NCBI GenBank assembly: GCA_018971415.1
Contig: JAGXAW010000005.1
Span: forward strand, 1-63,624
DNA length: 63,624 nucleotides
Direction of reading: 5' to 3'
DNA from: Betaproteobacteria bacterium
Lineage (GTDB): Bacteria; Pseudomonadota; Gammaproteobacteria; Burkholderiales; Ferrovaceae
The position numbers and the translations under genes were made by a program. The notes under the pieces were generated by a model that had not been told where the DNA came from, did no database searches, and saw nothing but the letters and a program-made list of their open reading frames with translations. This document shows, piece by piece, positions 63,341-63,624 of this stretch (position 1 is the stretch's first letter; every line of letters starts with the position of its first letter).

Positions 63341-63624
63341 TTAAATTGCCAAATTAACTTGTATCCAACCTCTAAGAGAATTAATCAGCCAGAGAGTATC
63401 TGCATTAATCACATCATCGAAATACAATACTTTTTCTTTGATGAGGGTGTTTTCTAATAGATGGCTACGAAGTACGCCAGGTAAGAGCCCCGACTGTTGT
63501 GGTGGAGTTAATAATTCGCCATTGATGTCTATGACTATATTCCCTTTAGTGAACTCAGTGATTTCCTCTCTCTCATTCCATAAGATCACATCAAACAGTT
63601 GACCATCCTTGTCCAACAGTTCAT
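63341..63624 (-). CDS. C-terminal end of aminodeoxychorismate synthase/lyase (PabB-PabC-type), partial
   Basis: The minus-strand frame is open to the window edge and ends at 63341. It contains DVILWNEREEITEF, GNIVIDINGELLTPPQQSGLLPGVLR and LWLINSLRGWIQVNL, the C-terminal portion of class IV aminotransferase domains as found in PabC or PabB-PabC fusions. The visible 94 residues cannot tell a fusion from a free lyase. It serves p-aminobenzoate/folate synthesis. Confidence 0.82.
   Translation of the reverse strand, partial: ELLDKDGQLFDVILWNEREEITEFTKGNIVIDINGELLTPPQQSGLLPGVLRSHLLENTLIKEKVLYFDDVINADTLWLINSLRGWIQVNLAI

Noticed and set aside
1-63624. CRISPR arrays, rRNA and ordinary tRNA genes
   Set aside because: No spaced direct repeats and no cloverleaf genes other than the tmRNA were seen on reading through both strands.

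Overview
The window looks like chromosomal DNA of a low-to-mid GC betaproteobacterium (GC judged by eye in the mid-40s per cent, not counted). The inference rests on gene order: gyrA-ompA-ubiG-gph, the glcD-glcE-glcF set, aminotransferase-hom-thrC, tsaB-rimI-UDG and bcp-phoH are neighbourhoods I associate with Betaproteobacteria (Nitrosomonadales/Ferrovales-like groups). No rRNA or marker search was possible, so the genus is left open.

Layout. 1-5.2 kb: 5'-coding part of gyrA (minus), then a plus-strand run ompA-like, ubiG, gph, trhP. 5.2-9.35 kb: a minus-strand run reading pirin, sfsA, quinone oxidoreductase, tusA, dsrE-like, cobA, small membrane protein, which puts sulfur-carrier proteins beside sirohaem/cobalamin methylation. 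9.4-14.9 kb: gluQ and an EamA exporter, then the glycolate oxidase subunits glcD-E-F (minus). 15-17.1 kb: RNA helicase plus DUF167 gene with a clear intrinsic terminator, then the tmRNA gene ssrA. 17.1-20.2 kb: a small accessory island inserted after ssrA. It holds a transposase remnant, an AbiE-type (type IV) toxin-antitoxin pair preceded by two matched 47-bp inverted repeats, and about 0.9 kb of decayed coding sequence. 20.2-26 kb: tlpA-like thioredoxin, aceF-lpdA of the pyruvate dehydrogenase complex, then surE-pcm-nlpD-like without rpoS. 26-34.7 kb: a Pat-type acetyltransferase divergent from a histone-deacetylase-family enzyme, aminotransferase-hom-thrC, and mlaA. 34.8-42.3 kb: clpB with a sigma-32-type promoter, mgtA with a structured leader, and a DinG/YoaA helicase. 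42.3-50.5 kb: ompR-envZ, tsaB-rimI-UDG-like, and a minus operon arnD-bcp-phoH-lplT. 50.5-59.3 kb: typA, mobB-moaD-moaE, and a three-gene RND efflux system. 59.3-63.6 kb: fpr, bioF-bioA-bioD, and the 3' end of a pabB-pabC-type gene.

Most of the window is compact housekeeping DNA with start/stop overlaps and several convergent tail-to-tail overlaps. The clearest non-housekeeping signal is the AbiE island: the paired inverted repeats share one core and look like operators for the antitoxin, one of them overlapping the promoter and start codon. Secondary points of interest are a family-4 uracil-DNA glycosylase that appears to have lost its active-site motifs, a cysteine cluster inserted in threonine synthase, a Pat homologue with a shortened ATP-grasp region, and a hairpin in the mgtA leader that overlaps the Shine-Dalgarno sequence.
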